This document shows positions 1 to 9,089 of a stretch of 64,000 nucleotides of DNA, piece by piece. The notes under the pieces were generated by a model. That model had not been told where the DNA came from, ran no database searches, and worked only from the letters and a program-made list of their open reading frames with translations. Each line of letters opens with the position of its first letter. The stretch's first letter is position 1. Made by a program: the position numbers and the translations under genes. This DNA comes from Kitasatospora sp. NBC_00315 (GTDB lineage: Bacteria > Actinomycetota > Actinomycetes > Streptomycetales > Streptomycetaceae). The DNA is taken from the NCBI RefSeq assembly GCF_041435095.1, contig NZ_CP108025.1, positions 4,588,001-4,652,000 on the forward strand, written 5' to 3'.

Positions 1-2966
1 TCGGCGTCGTGCTGCTCGGACCGCTCAGCCGCCTGGCCGGAGCCGGTCTGGACCGCCGCTGGACGCTGCTGGGCACCGACGCGCTGCGCGCGGTGCTGAT
101 CGGCGTCGCTCCCTGGTGGCTGGTCTGGTTCCCCGCCACCGTGACGAAGCTGGCGCCCGCCACCGCGACCTTCGCGCTGCTGGCCACCGTCTTCGTCACC
201 GGTGCGGCTGAGCGGATCTGGACGATCGCCAAGGGCGCCGCCGCCCCCGGGCTGCTGCCCCCGGTGAACCCCTACGCCCCGCTCGCCGATCAGCGGCCGT
301 CCTCCGCGAATCTCGACACCGTTCGCACCCTGGACCGGCGCACCGACTGGATCACCGTGCCGCTCGGCGCCGCCGCGCTGGTGCTGCTCACCCTTCTCAA
401 CAACGTCGTCGCGGCGCTCGGCTCGGACTGGCTCCGTGCCCACCAGATGACCTTCGGCGCCCTCGGCGCGGCGGCGCTCCTCGTCACCTCCGCGGCCCTG
501 ACGTACCTGCAGGACCTGCCCACCGGGCCGGTCGCACGCACGGCGCAGCCGCTGCTGCGGGGGCTGCGCGCCCCGACCGACGCGAGCGCCGGCCCGGCGC
601 TGAAGAAGGGCCGCACCGGCTCCGCCCCCTACTTCACCTTCGCGGTCGCCGCGGCCTGCGCCTCCTCGGCCGGCGTCGCCGCGCTCGCCCTGCTGACCGC
701 CGCCGAGCACCGCGCCGGGCCGATCGGCTACGCCCTGATCGTGCTCGCCGCCACCGGAGCCCCGGCCCTCGGCCTGCGGCTGACCCGGGCCACCCTGCCC
801 GCGCTCTCCCGCCGCCGGCTGCTCGCGCTGGCCCTGCTGGTCGAGGGCGTGACGCTGATCCTGGCCGGCCTGGTGCTGGACTTCGTGCTGGTCCTGCTGC
901 TGACCGGCCTGGCCGGGCTGGCCGCCGGGATCGTCGTCTCCGCCGGCCGCACCCTGCTCGCGCAGGAGGTCGAGGAGATCCGGCTGCCCACGGTCACCGA
1001 CCACCTCTACGCGGTGCTGCGGGTCGTGGTGGCCGCCGCGCTGGTGGTCGTGCCGCTGATCGCCGCCGCGTACGGCGACGTCGAGCTGGGCTCCGTCAGG
1101 CCCGGCGGCTTCACCTTCGTCCACGGCGGCGCCGCCCTCGCGGTCGGCACCACCGGGCTGCTCACCCTCGTGCTCGCGGCCGTGGTGCTGCTGAAGACCG
1201 ACGACCGGCGCGGCACCGCCCCGTTCGGCCGGGATCTCCTCGACGCGGTTCGCGGCGCGACGGGCCCGGCCCCGCACCGCACCACCGGCGGCGGCTACTT
1301 CATCGCCCTGGAGGGCGGCGACGGAGCCGGCAAGTCCACCCAGTCGCAGGCCCTCGCGGAGTGGATCCGCAGCAAGGGCCACGAGGTCGTGCTCACCCGT
1401 GAGCCGGGCGGCAGCCCGGTCGGACAGCGGCTGCGCGGCCTCGTTCTGGACGTCGGCAACACCGGCCTCTCGCACCGGGCGGAGGCGCTGATCTACGCCG
1501 CCGACCGCGCCGAGCACGTCGAGAACGTGATCCGGCCGGCGCTGGCGCGCGGCGCCGTGGTCATCACCGACCGCTACATGGACTCCTCGATCGCCTACCA
1601 GGGCGCCGGCCGTGATCTGGCCGCCACCGAGGTGGCCCGGATCTCCCGCTGGGCGACCGGCGGTCTCGTCCCCGATCTGACCGTGGTGCTGGACGTCGAC
1701 CCGAGTGCGGCCCGCGAGCGGTTCACCGAGGCGCTGGACCGGCTGGAGTCCGAGCCGACCGAGTTCCACCAGCGGGTCCGGTCCGGTTTCCTCGCCCTCG
1801 CGGCCGCCGACCCCTCGCGCTACCTGGTGGTCGACGGCAGCCGGCAGCCCGGTTTCGTCACCACCGCGATCCGCCACCGGCTCGACCGCGAGCTGCCGCT
1901 CTCCGCACAGGAGCGGGCCGCTCGGGTCGAGCAGGAGCGCCTCGCCCGGGAGGAGGCCGCCCGCCGGGCCGCGGACGAGGCCCGGCTGAAGGCCGAGGCC
2001 GAGACCGCCGAGCGCAAGCGTCTCGCGCTGCTGGAGCAGCTGCGGGCCGAGAAGGCGGAGAAGGACCGGCTGGCGAAGGAGGAGACCGACCGGGTCGCCG
2101 CGGAGGCGGCCCGCAAGGCCGCCGAGGAGGCCAGGGCCAAGGCCGAGCAGGAGGCCCGTGAGCGGGCCGAGGAGCTGGCCCGGCTGAAGGCCGCGGAGGA
2201 GGCCCGACAGGCGGTCGAGGCCGCCGAGCGGGAGCGGCTGGAGGCGGAGGCGGCCGCGCAGGCCGAGCTCCAGCGCCAGCGCGAGCTGCAGCGGGCCGAG
2301 CAGCGCCGGCGGGCCGAGGAGGCGCTCCAGCGGGCCGAGCAGACCCGGGTGGCACAGGCCGAGGCCGAGGCTGCCGCCACTGCTGCCGCCGCCGCTGCCA
2401 CCGCCGCCGCCGCTGCGAAGGCCGCGCCGGAGTCCGTGACCGCGGAGCTGCCGCAGGTCGGGGCCGGGGACGTGACCCAGGAGATCTCCGAGCGTGACCG
2501 GCAGGCCGCGGTCCGGGCGGCTGCCGAGGCCGAGCGGGCCAAGACCGGCGGCCCCGCGTCCACCACCGCGCCCACGCCCACGCCTACCGCTACGCCCACG
2601 CCCACCGCCGCGCCCGCCCCGGCCGCCGACGAGACCGCGGTGCTGCCCCGGGTACCGTCCTCGGACGCCGGCTCGTCGGACGACGCGGAACCCGGCATAG
2701 CCGGCGCCGCCGACCGGACCTCGGTGCTGCCCAGGATCACCCCGGCCCCGCCCGCCGACCGGACCCGGGAGATGCCGGTGGTCGAGGAGCAGGCGCCCGA
2801 GCCGGAGGCGCGTCCGCGACCCTCCTGGGCCGAGGAGACCCCGATGGACGACCTCCCGAGCCTCACGGACACCCTGCTCGGCTCCCGCGAGGAGTGGGCG
2901 CACTGGGAGTCCGGCCCGGAGGACGACGAGGACGGTCGCGGCAAGGGCCGCAAGCGGCGCCGCTGA
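1..2966 (+). CDS. tmk: dTMP kinase with MFS-like membrane N-terminus (5' partial)
   Basis: Thymidylate kinase, phosphorylating dTMP to dTDP for DNA synthesis. The frame is already open at the first base of the window, so the true start lies upstream; about 985 residues are visible. The first ~420 residues are hydrophobic helices of an MFS-like domain. The kinase domain follows (~residues 428-635) with P-loop GGDGAGKST and the DRY segment TDRYMDSSIAYQGAG. After it comes a long Ala/Glu/Lys/Arg-rich predicted coiled coil (~635-810), then a Pro/Thr-rich low-complexity tail with Thr-Pro repeats and an acidic/basic C-terminus ending in KGRKRRR. Ordinary bacterial dTMP kinases are ~210 residues; the membrane-plus-coiled-coil form is the usual streptomycete version. 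The holB gene follows, the normal neighbour order. Function of the kinase domain is secure; the roles of the extra domains are unknown. Confidence 0.95.
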   Translation, partial: GVVLLGPLSRLAGAGLDRRWTLLGTDALRAVLIGVAPWWLVWFPATVTKLAPATATFALLATVFVTGAAERIWTIAKGAAAPGLLPPVNPYAPLADQRPSSANLDTVRTLDRRTDWITVPLGAAALVLLTLLNNVVAALGSDWLRAHQMTFGALGAAALLVTSAALTYLQDLPTGPVARTAQPLLRGLRAPTDASAGPALKKGRTGSAPYFTFAVAAACASSAGVAALALLTAAEHRAGPIGYALIVLAATGAPALGLRLTRATLPALSRRRLLALALLVEGVTLILAGLVLDFVLVLLLTGLAGLAAGIVVSAGRTLLAQEVEEIRLPTVTDHLYAVLRVVVAAALVVVPLIAAAYGDVELGSVRPGGFTFVHGGAALAVGTTGLLTLVLAAVVLLKTDDRRGTAPFGRDLLDAVRGATGPAPHRTTGGGYFIALEGGDGAGKSTQSQALAEWIRSKGHEVVLTREPGGSPVGQRLRGLVLDVGNTGLSHRAEALIYAADRAEHVENVIRPALARGAVVITDRYMDSSIAYQGAGRDLAATEVARISRWATGGLVPDLTVVLDVDPSAARERFTEALDRLESEPTEFHQRVRSGFLALAAADPSRYLVVDGSRQPGFVTTAIRHRLDRELPLSAQERAARVEQERLAREEAARRAADEARLKAEAETAERKRLALLEQLRAEKAEKDRLAKEETDRVAAEAARKAAEEARAKAEQEARERAEELARLKAAEEARQAVEAAERERLEAEAAAQAELQRQRELQRAEQRRRAEEALQRAEQTRVAQAEAEAAATAAAAAATAAAAAKAAPESVTAELPQVGAGDVTQEISERDRQAAVRAAAEAERAKTGGPASTTAPTPTPTATPTPTAAPAPAADETAVLPRVPSSDAGSSDDAEPGIAGAADRTSVLPRITPAPPADRTREMPVVEEQAPEPEARPRPSWAEETPMDDLPSLTDTLLGSREEWAHWESGPEDDEDGRGKGRKRRR

Positions 2967-3136
2967 GCCGGCGGCCGGCGCGAGGACGGCGCCGGTGGCG
3001 GCCGCGGCCGAGAACTGACGGTGGGTGGTGCCCGGTACTCGGGCGCCACCCGCCGTCGTACCGGCCACGTATGCTCGACCGCGAGCGGAACCCCGCGGGG
3101 CGAAGCCGTCGGGACGAGAACGGGTTGGGAGCAGCG

Positions 3137-4348
3137 GTGGCCGTCTGGGACGACCTGGTGGGCCAGGAGCGGGTGGTCGAGCAGCTGACCGCCGCCGCCG
3201 GGGCGGCCAGGGCAACGGTCCTGGCCGGTCGTGGCGCCGGCCCGTCCGCCGGGGCCAACGCCTCCCTGATGACGCACGCCTGGCTGTTCACCGGGCCGCC
3301 CGGGGCCGGCCAGACGACCGCCGCGCGCGCGTTCGCCGCCGCCCTCCAGTGCACCAGTCCCGATCTCGACCTGGGCGGCACGCCCGGCTGCGGCTTCTGC
3401 GACGGCTGCCACACCGTGCAGGCCGGCAGCCACGCCGACGTGAAGTTCGTCCGGACGGACGGCCTGTCCATCAGCGTGCGCGACATGCGCGAACTGGTGC
3501 TGCGCGCCTCCAGCTATCCGACCGGCGGCCGCTGGTCGGTGATCATGATCGACGCGGCCCACCGGCTCACCGAGGCCGCGGCCAACGCACTGCTCAAGGC
3601 CGTCGAGGAGCCGTCCCCGCGCACCGTCTGGCTGCTCTGCGCACCGTCGGTCCAGGACGTGCTGCCGACCATCCGCTCGCGCTCGCGGCTGCTGGTGCTG
3701 CGTACGCCCGCGGCCGAGGCGGTGGCCGACATGCTGGTCCGCCGCGACGGTGTCGCCCCGGAGACCGCCCGGCTGGCCGCCCTGGCCGGACAGGGCGACA
3801 TCGAACGGGCCCGGCGCCTGGCGGTCGACGAGCAGGCCAGGACGCGCCGGACGGACGTCCTGCGGATTCCCCTGGAGGTCGCCGACATCGGCGGCTGCCT
3901 GGCCGCGGCCCAGCGGCTGGTGGACACCGCCAAGGCCGACGCCGAGGCCCTCGCCGAGACCCAGGACGCCCGGGAGACGGACGACCTCAAGGCCGCGTAC
4001 GGCGCGGCGGAGGGCTCCAAGGCGCCGCGCGGGATGGCCGGGGCGGTCAAGGAGCTGGAGAAGCGCCAGAAGAGCCGGGCCACCCGGACCAGGCGGGAAA
4101 CGCTCGGTGTGGCCCTGCTCGACCTGCTGGGCTTCTACCGCGACGTCCTGGCGATCCAGCTCGGCTCGACCGGCTCGCTCGCCAACGAGGACCAGCGGCC
4201 GGCGCTCGGCCGGGTCGCGGCCGCCGGTCCGCCGGAGGGCACGCTGCGCCGGATCGAGGCGGTGCTCGGCTGCCGCCGCGCGCTGGACCGCAACGTCGAC
4301 CCGCTGCTGGCGGTCGAGGCGATGACCGTCGCGCTGCGAGCAGGCTGA
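3137..4348 (+). CDS. holB: DNA polymerase III subunit delta'
   Basis: Clamp-loader subunit of the replicative polymerase, 403 aa. I chose the GTG at 3137 because the family begins almost exactly at the WDDLVGQ motif, and a GGGA-type ribosome site lies just upstream; longer in-frame starts overlap the kinase gene. The AAA+ fold is clear: Walker A-like GPPGAGQTTAARAF, a four-cysteine zinc site (C..PGCGFCDGC), a Walker B region around VIMIDAAHRLTEAAANALL, then sensor 1 IRSRSRLL. The Walker A lysine is replaced by glutamine, in keeping with delta' being the non-ATPase member of the clamp loader. It follows the dTMP kinase by 170 bp, the usual actinobacterial order. High confidence. Confidence 0.95.
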   Translation: MAVWDDLVGQERVVEQLTAAAGAARATVLAGRGAGPSAGANASLMTHAWLFTGPPGAGQTTAARAFAAALQCTSPDLDLGGTPGCGFCDGCHTVQAGSHADVKFVRTDGLSISVRDMRELVLRASSYPTGGRWSVIMIDAAHRLTEAAANALLKAVEEPSPRTVWLLCAPSVQDVLPTIRSRSRLLVLRTPAAEAVADMLVRRDGVAPETARLAALAGQGDIERARRLAVDEQARTRRTDVLRIPLEVADIGGCLAAAQRLVDTAKADAEALAETQDARETDDLKAAYGAAEGSKAPRGMAGAVKELEKRQKSRATRTRRETLGVALLDLLGFYRDVLAIQLGSTGSLANEDQRPALGRVAAAGPPEGTLRRIEAVLGCRRALDRNVDPLLAVEAMTVALRAG

Positions 4349-4377
4349 GGGAGCCACGGCCGAGGGCCGTCGGCCCG

Positions 4378-4477
4378 GCGCGGTGAAGGATCCGGCGCGG
4401 TGGCGAACCCGAGCGGTGACGTACCCGAGCGGTGAAGGGACCCGGCGCGGTGATGGACCCGGGCGGCGGTAGACCCG
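4378..4477. repeat. Degenerate ~17-bp tandem repeat downstream of holB
   Basis: About six imperfect head-to-tail copies of a 16-17 bp unit with consensus near GCGCGGTGANGGACCCG occupy 4378-4477. They lie in the 329-bp gap between holB and the next gene. No coding frame is convincing here. Function is unknown. The rest of the gap holds no clear promoter that I can defend. Confidence 0.6.
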
Positions 4478-4677
4478 AGGGGTGGCCCCTTCGCCTGGCC
4501 GTCCCAGCGCGTTGTCGCTCCTTCGAGTGAACGTGGGTACGCGCCCGGAACGCTCGCGTGCGACCGGCCGATCGTCTTGCACCCTGTGGACCGAGTACAC
4601 CGTGGCCCGTCCGGCGGCGCTGACCGCCGGGGCCGCCGCGGCCGTCCGCTACCGGTCCTCCCGAGGTGGTGCGTCCC

Positions 4678-5793
4678 ATGCTCCGTCCGCTCCTCGCCGT
4701 CCCCCTGCTGGTTGCCACGGCCGGTGGTGTCTGGCTGGCCAGAGACGCGCTGGCGCGTTGGCGGGACCTTCGGGTCGCGCAGACCTACGAGCTGGCCGCC
4801 GACCGGCGGCCGATGCTGGTCAGGGCCGCCGGAGCCGCCCTGTGCGGTGCCTTCGTCGGGGTGCTCGCCGTGTTGACCGTGCTCGGGATCGTCGGCGGGC
4901 GCGCCGCCGGCCCGCCGCCCCTGGAGGAGGCGCGCGCCGCCGGCGGATCCCGGCAGGCCGCCCCGCCGCCGAGCGAGAGCGCTCCGGTGGCGGTGGCACC
5001 CGCCGCGGCGGCGCCCGCGCCCACGCCGGTGGTCACCCGCTTCGCCAGCATCGGCCACCCGGCCGGCGGGGACCTCCAGGAGGCCGAGGTGGCCGGCCGC
5101 GACGGCCACCCGCACAAGGTCCGGGTCTGGCTGCCCGCCGAGTACGGCAAGGATCCGGCCGCCCGCTTCCCGGTGATCGTCCTGCACGGCGCCTCGCCCC
5201 GGAAGACGGCCGACACCGAGGTGCCGGACGTGTTCGACGGCGTCGCCTCAGCGGTCCAGCTCGGCCGCTCCCGCGCGTTCATCGTGGTCGCCCCCGAGGG
5301 CCCTTCCGGCACCGCGCACCCTTGTGATCTGCTCGCCGCCGCCCCGCTCGCCTCCGCCGACGACGACGCCCTGCGGGCCGCGGTGAGCGCCACCTTCCGG
5401 ACCGTCCCGGCCGGGCCGGCCGGCTGGGGCGCGCTCGGCGTCGACGGCGGCGCACCCTGCGCGGCGGCCGTGGCGCTCGCCCGGCCCGACCTGTACGGGG
5501 CCGCGGCCGCGGTCTCCGGCCGGTACGACACGGCGGCCCTGGCCCGGGCCGGCGCCGAGGCGCCTGCGGGCACCGCCCCGCGTCTGCTGCTCGCCGCCGC
5601 GAAGGCCGACACGGCCGGGCTGGACGCCGTGCACAAGCTCCAGGCCGCCCTGCACGCCGGAACCGGGCAGGCGGCCCGCGCCGACGTGCGGACCTCGGAG
5701 ATCGTCCAGGACTACACGGCCGACCTGCAGCGGGTGCGGCTCGTCCGGGTGGCCGTGCAGTACCTCGCGGAGGCGCTGGCCCCGCCGTCCTGA
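4678..5793 (+). CDS. Membrane-anchored esterase-D-like alpha/beta hydrolase fold, nucleophile replaced
   Basis: About 371 aa. ATG 4678 is preceded by GAGG at 4663-4666; GTG 4666/4669 are alternatives. An N-terminal hydrophobic helix (LLAVPLLVATAGGVWLA) and a second one around residues 55-75 anchor the protein. A Pro/Ala-rich linker leads to a putative-esterase-type alpha/beta hydrolase domain from ~residue 120 on (VRVWLPAEYGK, FPVIVLHG). In this family the nucleophile elbow reads G-x-S-x-G-G; here the matching segment is GALGVDGGAPCA, with Asp where Ser is expected. Catalysis by the usual mechanism is therefore doubtful. It sits between holB and a secreted peptidase gene in the same direction. 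Confidence 0.75.
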   Translation: MLRPLLAVPLLVATAGGVWLARDALARWRDLRVAQTYELAADRRPMLVRAAGAALCGAFVGVLAVLTVLGIVGGRAAGPPPLEEARAAGGSRQAAPPPSESAPVAVAPAAAAPAPTPVVTRFASIGHPAGGDLQEAEVAGRDGHPHKVRVWLPAEYGKDPAARFPVIVLHGASPRKTADTEVPDVFDGVASAVQLGRSRAFIVVAPEGPSGTAHPCDLLAAAPLASADDDALRAAVSATFRTVPAGPAGWGALGVDGGAPCAAAVALARPDLYGAAAAVSGRYDTAALARAGAEAPAGTAPRLLLAAAKADTAGLDAVHKLQAALHAGTGQAARADVRTSEIVQDYTADLQRVRLVRVAVQYLAEALAPPS

Positions 5794-6063
5794 CGTGGCG
5801 CCCCCTGACGGCGGGCGCCCCCGCGCGGGTCCTGCCAGACTGGCCACTACTCTCGTGATCAGCGCGACGCACGCCCGTCCGGCCCGCACACCCGTCCGCC
5901 CCGGCCGTGCTGCCGGTGGGCACGACGGCCGAGCGGCCCGTCGGCGGAGCGGTGCGAGCACGGAGCCGCCGGCGCCGAGCCGCCGGCGCCGCGTCGCCGC
6001 CACAGAGCCGCCAGTACAGAGCTGTCCGACATCGAACAGCCAGCACCCGAGGGGACCTCGCCC

Positions 6064-7746
6064 ATGCGCCCTGCCCAGCCGTCCGGACCACGGGCCGGAG
6101 CACCGGCCGCAGCGGCGGCCGGGGTACGGGCCGGCCGGGCGGTCCGCGCCGCCGCGGCCCTGGCGGCGGCGGGCGCGCTCCTGCTGAGCGGCTGCACCTC
6201 GCAGGGCGGCGTCCGGGATCCCGGTTCGCCGCCCTCCACCACGCCGTCGGCGTCCCCGTCCGGTCCGCCCACCGGCGGCCCGGCACCGTCCGGCAGCGCC
6301 GCGGCCGGGGCCACCCCGCTGGAGCCGCTCCCGGCCGCCGTGCCGTCCGCCCTCGCCCCGTACTACGGCCAGCGGCTCGACTGGCAGCCCTGCGACGAGC
6401 ACTTCGAGTGCGCGACCTTCAAGGTGCCGCTGGACTACGACCACCCCGCGGGCGGTGACATCTCCCTCAGCGCCGCCCGGAGCCGCTCGGACGGCGGCGC
6501 GCAACGGATCGGCTCGCTGCTGCTGAACCCGGGCGGCCCCGGTGGCTCGGCCATCGAGTACATGGAGGCGTCCGCCGACGGCTACACCCCCGCCGTGCGC
6601 GCCGCCTACGACCTGGTCGGGCTCGATCCGCGCGGGGTCGGCCGCAGCAGCCCCGTCAGCTGCCTGAGCGGTGCGCGGATGGACGCGTACACGGCCGTCG
6701 ACATCACCCCGGACGACCAGGCCGAGACGGACGCGCTGGTGGCGGCGGACAAGGAGTTCGCGGACGGCTGCCGGCAGCTCTCCGGGGCGCTGCTCGGCCA
6801 CGTCAGCACCGTCGAGGCGGCCCGGGACATGGACGTCCTGCGGGCCCTGCTGGGCGACGAGCGGCTCTACTACGTCGGGAAGTCCTACGGCACCTACCTC
6901 GGTGCCACCTACGCCGGGCTCTTCCCGTCCAGGGTGGGCCGGGTGGTGCTCGACGGCGCGATGGACCCGTCGCTCGACGCGGCGGCCGGCAACCGCACCC
7001 AGGCCGGCGGCTTCGAGACCGCCTGGGCCGCGTTCGCGAAGGACTGCGTCCAGCGCTCCGGCTGCCCGGTCGGCAGCACCGAACAGCAGGCGGGCGAGCG
7101 GCTCGACGCCCTGCTGCGGTCGGTGGACGCCCGGCCGCTGAAGACCGACTCCGACCGGCTGCTCTCGGAGTCGCAGGCCACCACAGGGGTGATCGAGGCG
7201 ATGTACGCGGAGATGCTCTGGCCGAGCCTGCGCAGCGCTCTCACGGACGCCGCGGCGGGGGACGGGACGGCCCTGCTCAAGCTCTCCGACTCCTACTACG
7301 ACCGCGGCGCCGACGGCTCCTACCCGAACCTGATGTTCGCCAACATGGCGGTCAACTGCGTCGACCTCCCCGCCCCCTTCGCCGGGCCGGCCGACGTCTC
7401 GAAGGCCGTCCCGGACTTCGAGCAGAGCTCGCCGCACTTCGGCCGTGACATGGCCTGGATGGCACTGGCCTGCGGGTACTGGCCGGTCCCGGCGACCGGG
7501 GCGCCGCACACCGTCCGCGCGGCCGGGGCCGCCCCGATCGTGGTCGTCGGCACCACCAGGGACCCGGCGACGCCGTACGCCTGGGCCCAGTCGCTCGCCG
7601 GGCAACTGGAGTCGGGCCGGCTGCTCACCTACGACGGGGACGGGCACACCGCCTACGGGCGGGACAACACCTGCGTCGACGCCGCGGTGAACGGCTACCT
7701 GCTGACCGGGCAGGCCCCGGAGCAGGGCAAGCGCTGCGCGAAGTGA
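6064..7746 (+). CDS. Secreted lipoprotein tripeptidyl aminopeptidase-like alpha/beta hydrolase (SlpD/SlpE type)
   Basis: 560 aa exported serine peptidase homologue. GAGGGG at 6049-6054 sits 9 nt before ATG 6064. A positively charged, Ala-rich signal segment ends in lipobox LLSGC (Cys ~44), so a lipid-anchored surface protein is expected, followed by a Ser/Pro/Gly-rich linker. The alpha/beta hydrolase domain has an oxyanion region LLNPGGPGGSA, nucleophile elbow GKSYGTYLG (Ser ~274), and an acid/His pair near the C-terminus in TTRDPATPYAW and GDGHTAYG, inside the TAP-like C-terminal domain. The family releases N-terminal di/tripeptides; S. lividans SlpD/SlpE are characterised relatives. The 270-bp gap upstream contains a short GC-rich duplication near 5965-5995. 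Confidence 0.9.
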   Translation: MRPAQPSGPRAGAPAAAAAGVRAGRAVRAAAALAAAGALLLSGCTSQGGVRDPGSPPSTTPSASPSGPPTGGPAPSGSAAAGATPLEPLPAAVPSALAPYYGQRLDWQPCDEHFECATFKVPLDYDHPAGGDISLSAARSRSDGGAQRIGSLLLNPGGPGGSAIEYMEASADGYTPAVRAAYDLVGLDPRGVGRSSPVSCLSGARMDAYTAVDITPDDQAETDALVAADKEFADGCRQLSGALLGHVSTVEAARDMDVLRALLGDERLYYVGKSYGTYLGATYAGLFPSRVGRVVLDGAMDPSLDAAAGNRTQAGGFETAWAAFAKDCVQRSGCPVGSTEQQAGERLDALLRSVDARPLKTDSDRLLSESQATTGVIEAMYAEMLWPSLRSALTDAAAGDGTALLKLSDSYYDRGADGSYPNLMFANMAVNCVDLPAPFAGPADVSKAVPDFEQSSPHFGRDMAWMALACGYWPVPATGAPHTVRAAGAAPIVVVGTTRDPATPYAWAQSLAGQLESGRLLTYDGDGHTAYGRDNTCVDAAVNGYLLTGQAPEQGKRCAK

Positions 7747-7897
7747 TCCACCCGGTGGCCCGACGGCCGACCGGCGGCGTCGCGGTCCACCCGTCGGCCA
7801 CCGCGGAGACGGTTCGCCCGTCAACCACCACCCCGGCGCCGGGTACGATGGCTCCCCGTTTCCGCGTCCGCGGTATCCCCTCGCCGTAGGAGCACCT

Positions 7898-8554
7898 GTG
7901 CTCGGAGTCAACAACCTGGCGACGTACGTCCTCGGCGCCCTGGTCATCGTCCTGCTACCCGGCCCGAACTCGCTGTACGTCCTGTCCGTCGCCGCCCGCA
8001 AGGGCATCCGTACCGGCTACCGAGCCGCGGCCGGGGTCTTCGTCGGCGACTTCACCCTGATCAGCCTGACCTCCCTCGGCGCCGCCTCCCTGCTCAGGGC
8101 GAACCCGGCCGTCTTCCTGGTGGTGAAGTTCGGCGGCGCCGCCTACCTGCTCTGGCTCGGTGTCGGCATGCTCCGGGCGGCCGTCGCGCTCTGGCGCGAG
8201 CACCGCGCGCCCGCAGCGGCCGGGCCGGACCCGGACCCGGTGGCCGGGGAGGGTGAGCACCCGTTCCGCCGCGCCCTGGTGATCAGCCTGCTGAACCCGA
8301 AGGCGATCCTCTTCCTGCTGTCCTTCTTCACCCAGTTCGTCGACCCCTCGTACGGGCGGCCGGCGCTCTCCTTCGTGCTGCTCGGCGGGATCCTGCAGAG
8401 CTTCAGCTTCCTGTACCTCTCGGCGCTGATCCTCGCCGGCACCGGCCTGGCCACCGCCTTTCGCCGCCGCAAGCGCCTCTCCGCCGGTCTCACCAGCGCG
8501 GTCGCGGTCCTCTTCGCGGGTTTCGCCGCCAAGCTCGCCGTCTCCTCGGCCTGA
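7898..8554 (+). CDS. LysE/RhtB-family amino acid exporter
   Basis: 218-aa integral membrane protein. GTG 7898 is chosen because AGGAG lies 5 nt upstream (7888-7892). The family signature is visible near the N-terminus (VIVLLPGPNSLYVLSVAARKG) and in the middle (SLLNPKAILFLLSFFTQFV). Five to six hydrophobic segments are separated by a charged loop around residues 105-120. LysE/RhtB proteins export amino acids or their derivatives; the substrate cannot be read from sequence. An inverted repeat after the stop (8566-8630) probably ends the transcript before the tRNA gene. Confidence 0.9.
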   Translation: MLGVNNLATYVLGALVIVLLPGPNSLYVLSVAARKGIRTGYRAAAGVFVGDFTLISLTSLGAASLLRANPAVFLVVKFGGAAYLLWLGVGMLRAAVALWREHRAPAAAGPDPDPVAGEGEHPFRRALVISLLNPKAILFLLSFFTQFVDPSYGRPALSFVLLGGILQSFSFLYLSALILAGTGLATAFRRRKRLSAGLTSAVAVLFAGFAAKLAVSSA

Positions 8555-8565
8555 CCGGGCCGCCC

Positions 8566-8630
8566 GGGTGCTCCGCGCCGCCGGCCCCTGCGCCGTCGGG
8601 CGGCACCCGGGCAGCCGGTGCGGAGCACCC
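8566..8630 (+). terminator. Inverted repeat after lysE-type gene
   Basis: GGGTGCTCCGC (8566-8576) pairs with GCGGAGCACCC (8620-8630), an 11-bp perfect stem with a 43-nt GC-rich interior. It lies between the exporter stop and the tRNA promoter region. No T-run follows, as is common in streptomycetes. Confidence 0.55.
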
Positions 8631-8642
8631 CGCGAAACTGTG

Positions 8643-8648
8643 TAGACT
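8643..8648 (+). promoter_or_regulatory. Candidate -10 of tRNA-Thr promoter
   Basis: TAGACT preceded by TGTG (extended -10 style) lies 54 bp before the mature tRNA 5' end. No convincing -35 is visible at the normal distance, so this is tentative. Confidence 0.35.
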
Positions 8649-8701
8649 TGCCCGCGTTGCCGAGGCAATGATTGCCCCACGGGGCGAACAACCTCGGCGG
8701 C

Positions 8702-8775
8702 GCCGCTTTAGCTCAGTTGGCCAGAGCAACGCACTCGTAATGCGTAGGTCTCGGGTTCGAATCCCGAAAGCGGCT
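8702..8775 (+). tRNA. tRNA-Thr (anticodon CGT)
   Basis: A 74-nt cloverleaf can be drawn by eye. Acceptor GCCGCTT pairs with AAGCGGC; the D stem is GCTC/GAGC; anticodon stem ACGCA/TGCGT encloses loop CTCGTAA with anticodon CGT; the T stem is TCGGG/CCCGA around TTCGAAT. The discriminator is T and CCA is not encoded. It reads ACG threonine codons. It is directly followed by a terminator hairpin, and by sequence suggesting past integration at this site. Confidence 0.95.
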
Positions 8776-8781
8776 CTGCGA

Positions 8782-8825
8782 AACCCCAGGACTCACTCGC
8801 CGTGACCTGGGGTTTTGTGCTTTTT
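8782..8825 (+). terminator. Rho-independent terminator of tRNA-Thr
   Basis: AACCCCAGG (8782-8790) pairs with CCTGGGGTT (8806-8814) around a 15-nt loop. It is followed by T-rich sequence (TTGTGCTTTTT). It starts 7 nt after the tRNA 3' end. Confidence 0.8.
8790..8820 (+). repeat. Direct repeat copy 1 next to tRNA-Thr (possible att remnant)
   Basis: This 31-bp stretch, beginning GACTCACTCGCCGTGA, recurs at 9090-9120 with 28 of 31 bases identical, exactly 300 bp away. It overlaps the right half of the tRNA terminator. Confidence 0.55.
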
Positions 8826-8893
8826 GGTGGCAATGCTGGTTCGGACCGGTCGGTTCTTCCGTCGTCAGGGGAACCGGTGGGGAACGGCTGCGG

Positions 8894-9040
8894 GCGAATG
8901 CGTGGGCCGCGTCATTCGCGTCGATCGGCGAGGGCCCGTACCTCAAGAGCGTCCTCGGCGCGGCCTCGTCGGCCATGTGCTCCTACAGCGTGGTCAACGG
9001 CGCCTACGCCTGCCAGAACCCCCACATCCTGAACGGTGTC
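8894..9040 (+). pseudogene. Start-less coding remnant between the tRNA-side direct repeats
   Basis: In the frame starting at 8894, 49 codons have almost exclusively G or C at position three and encode a balanced peptide (segments FASIGEGPYLKSVLGA and MCSYSVVNGAYACQNPHI), unlike the Arg/Pro/Ala-rich products of noncoding frames. No start codon or ribosome site precedes it, and after 9040 the frame decays into Arg-rich sequence. I read it as the stump of a gene carried by a former integrated element. The parent family is not recognised. The rest of 8776-9237 holds only the repeats and hairpins listed. Confidence 0.4.
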
Positions 9041-9089
9041 GTATCGCGGGGGCCCCGGTCTCCGTGCCGGTCACCGCGAAGGACTCGAC

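Noticed and set aside
9-1290. Separate MFS transporter gene upstream of dTMP kinase
   Set aside because: The frame is continuous through the kinase domain, and this fusion is normal for streptomycetes.
1820-4600. Minus-strand open frame opposite tmk and holB
   Set aside because: The product is Arg/Ser/Ala-rich low complexity, with no motifs, opposite two well-supported genes.
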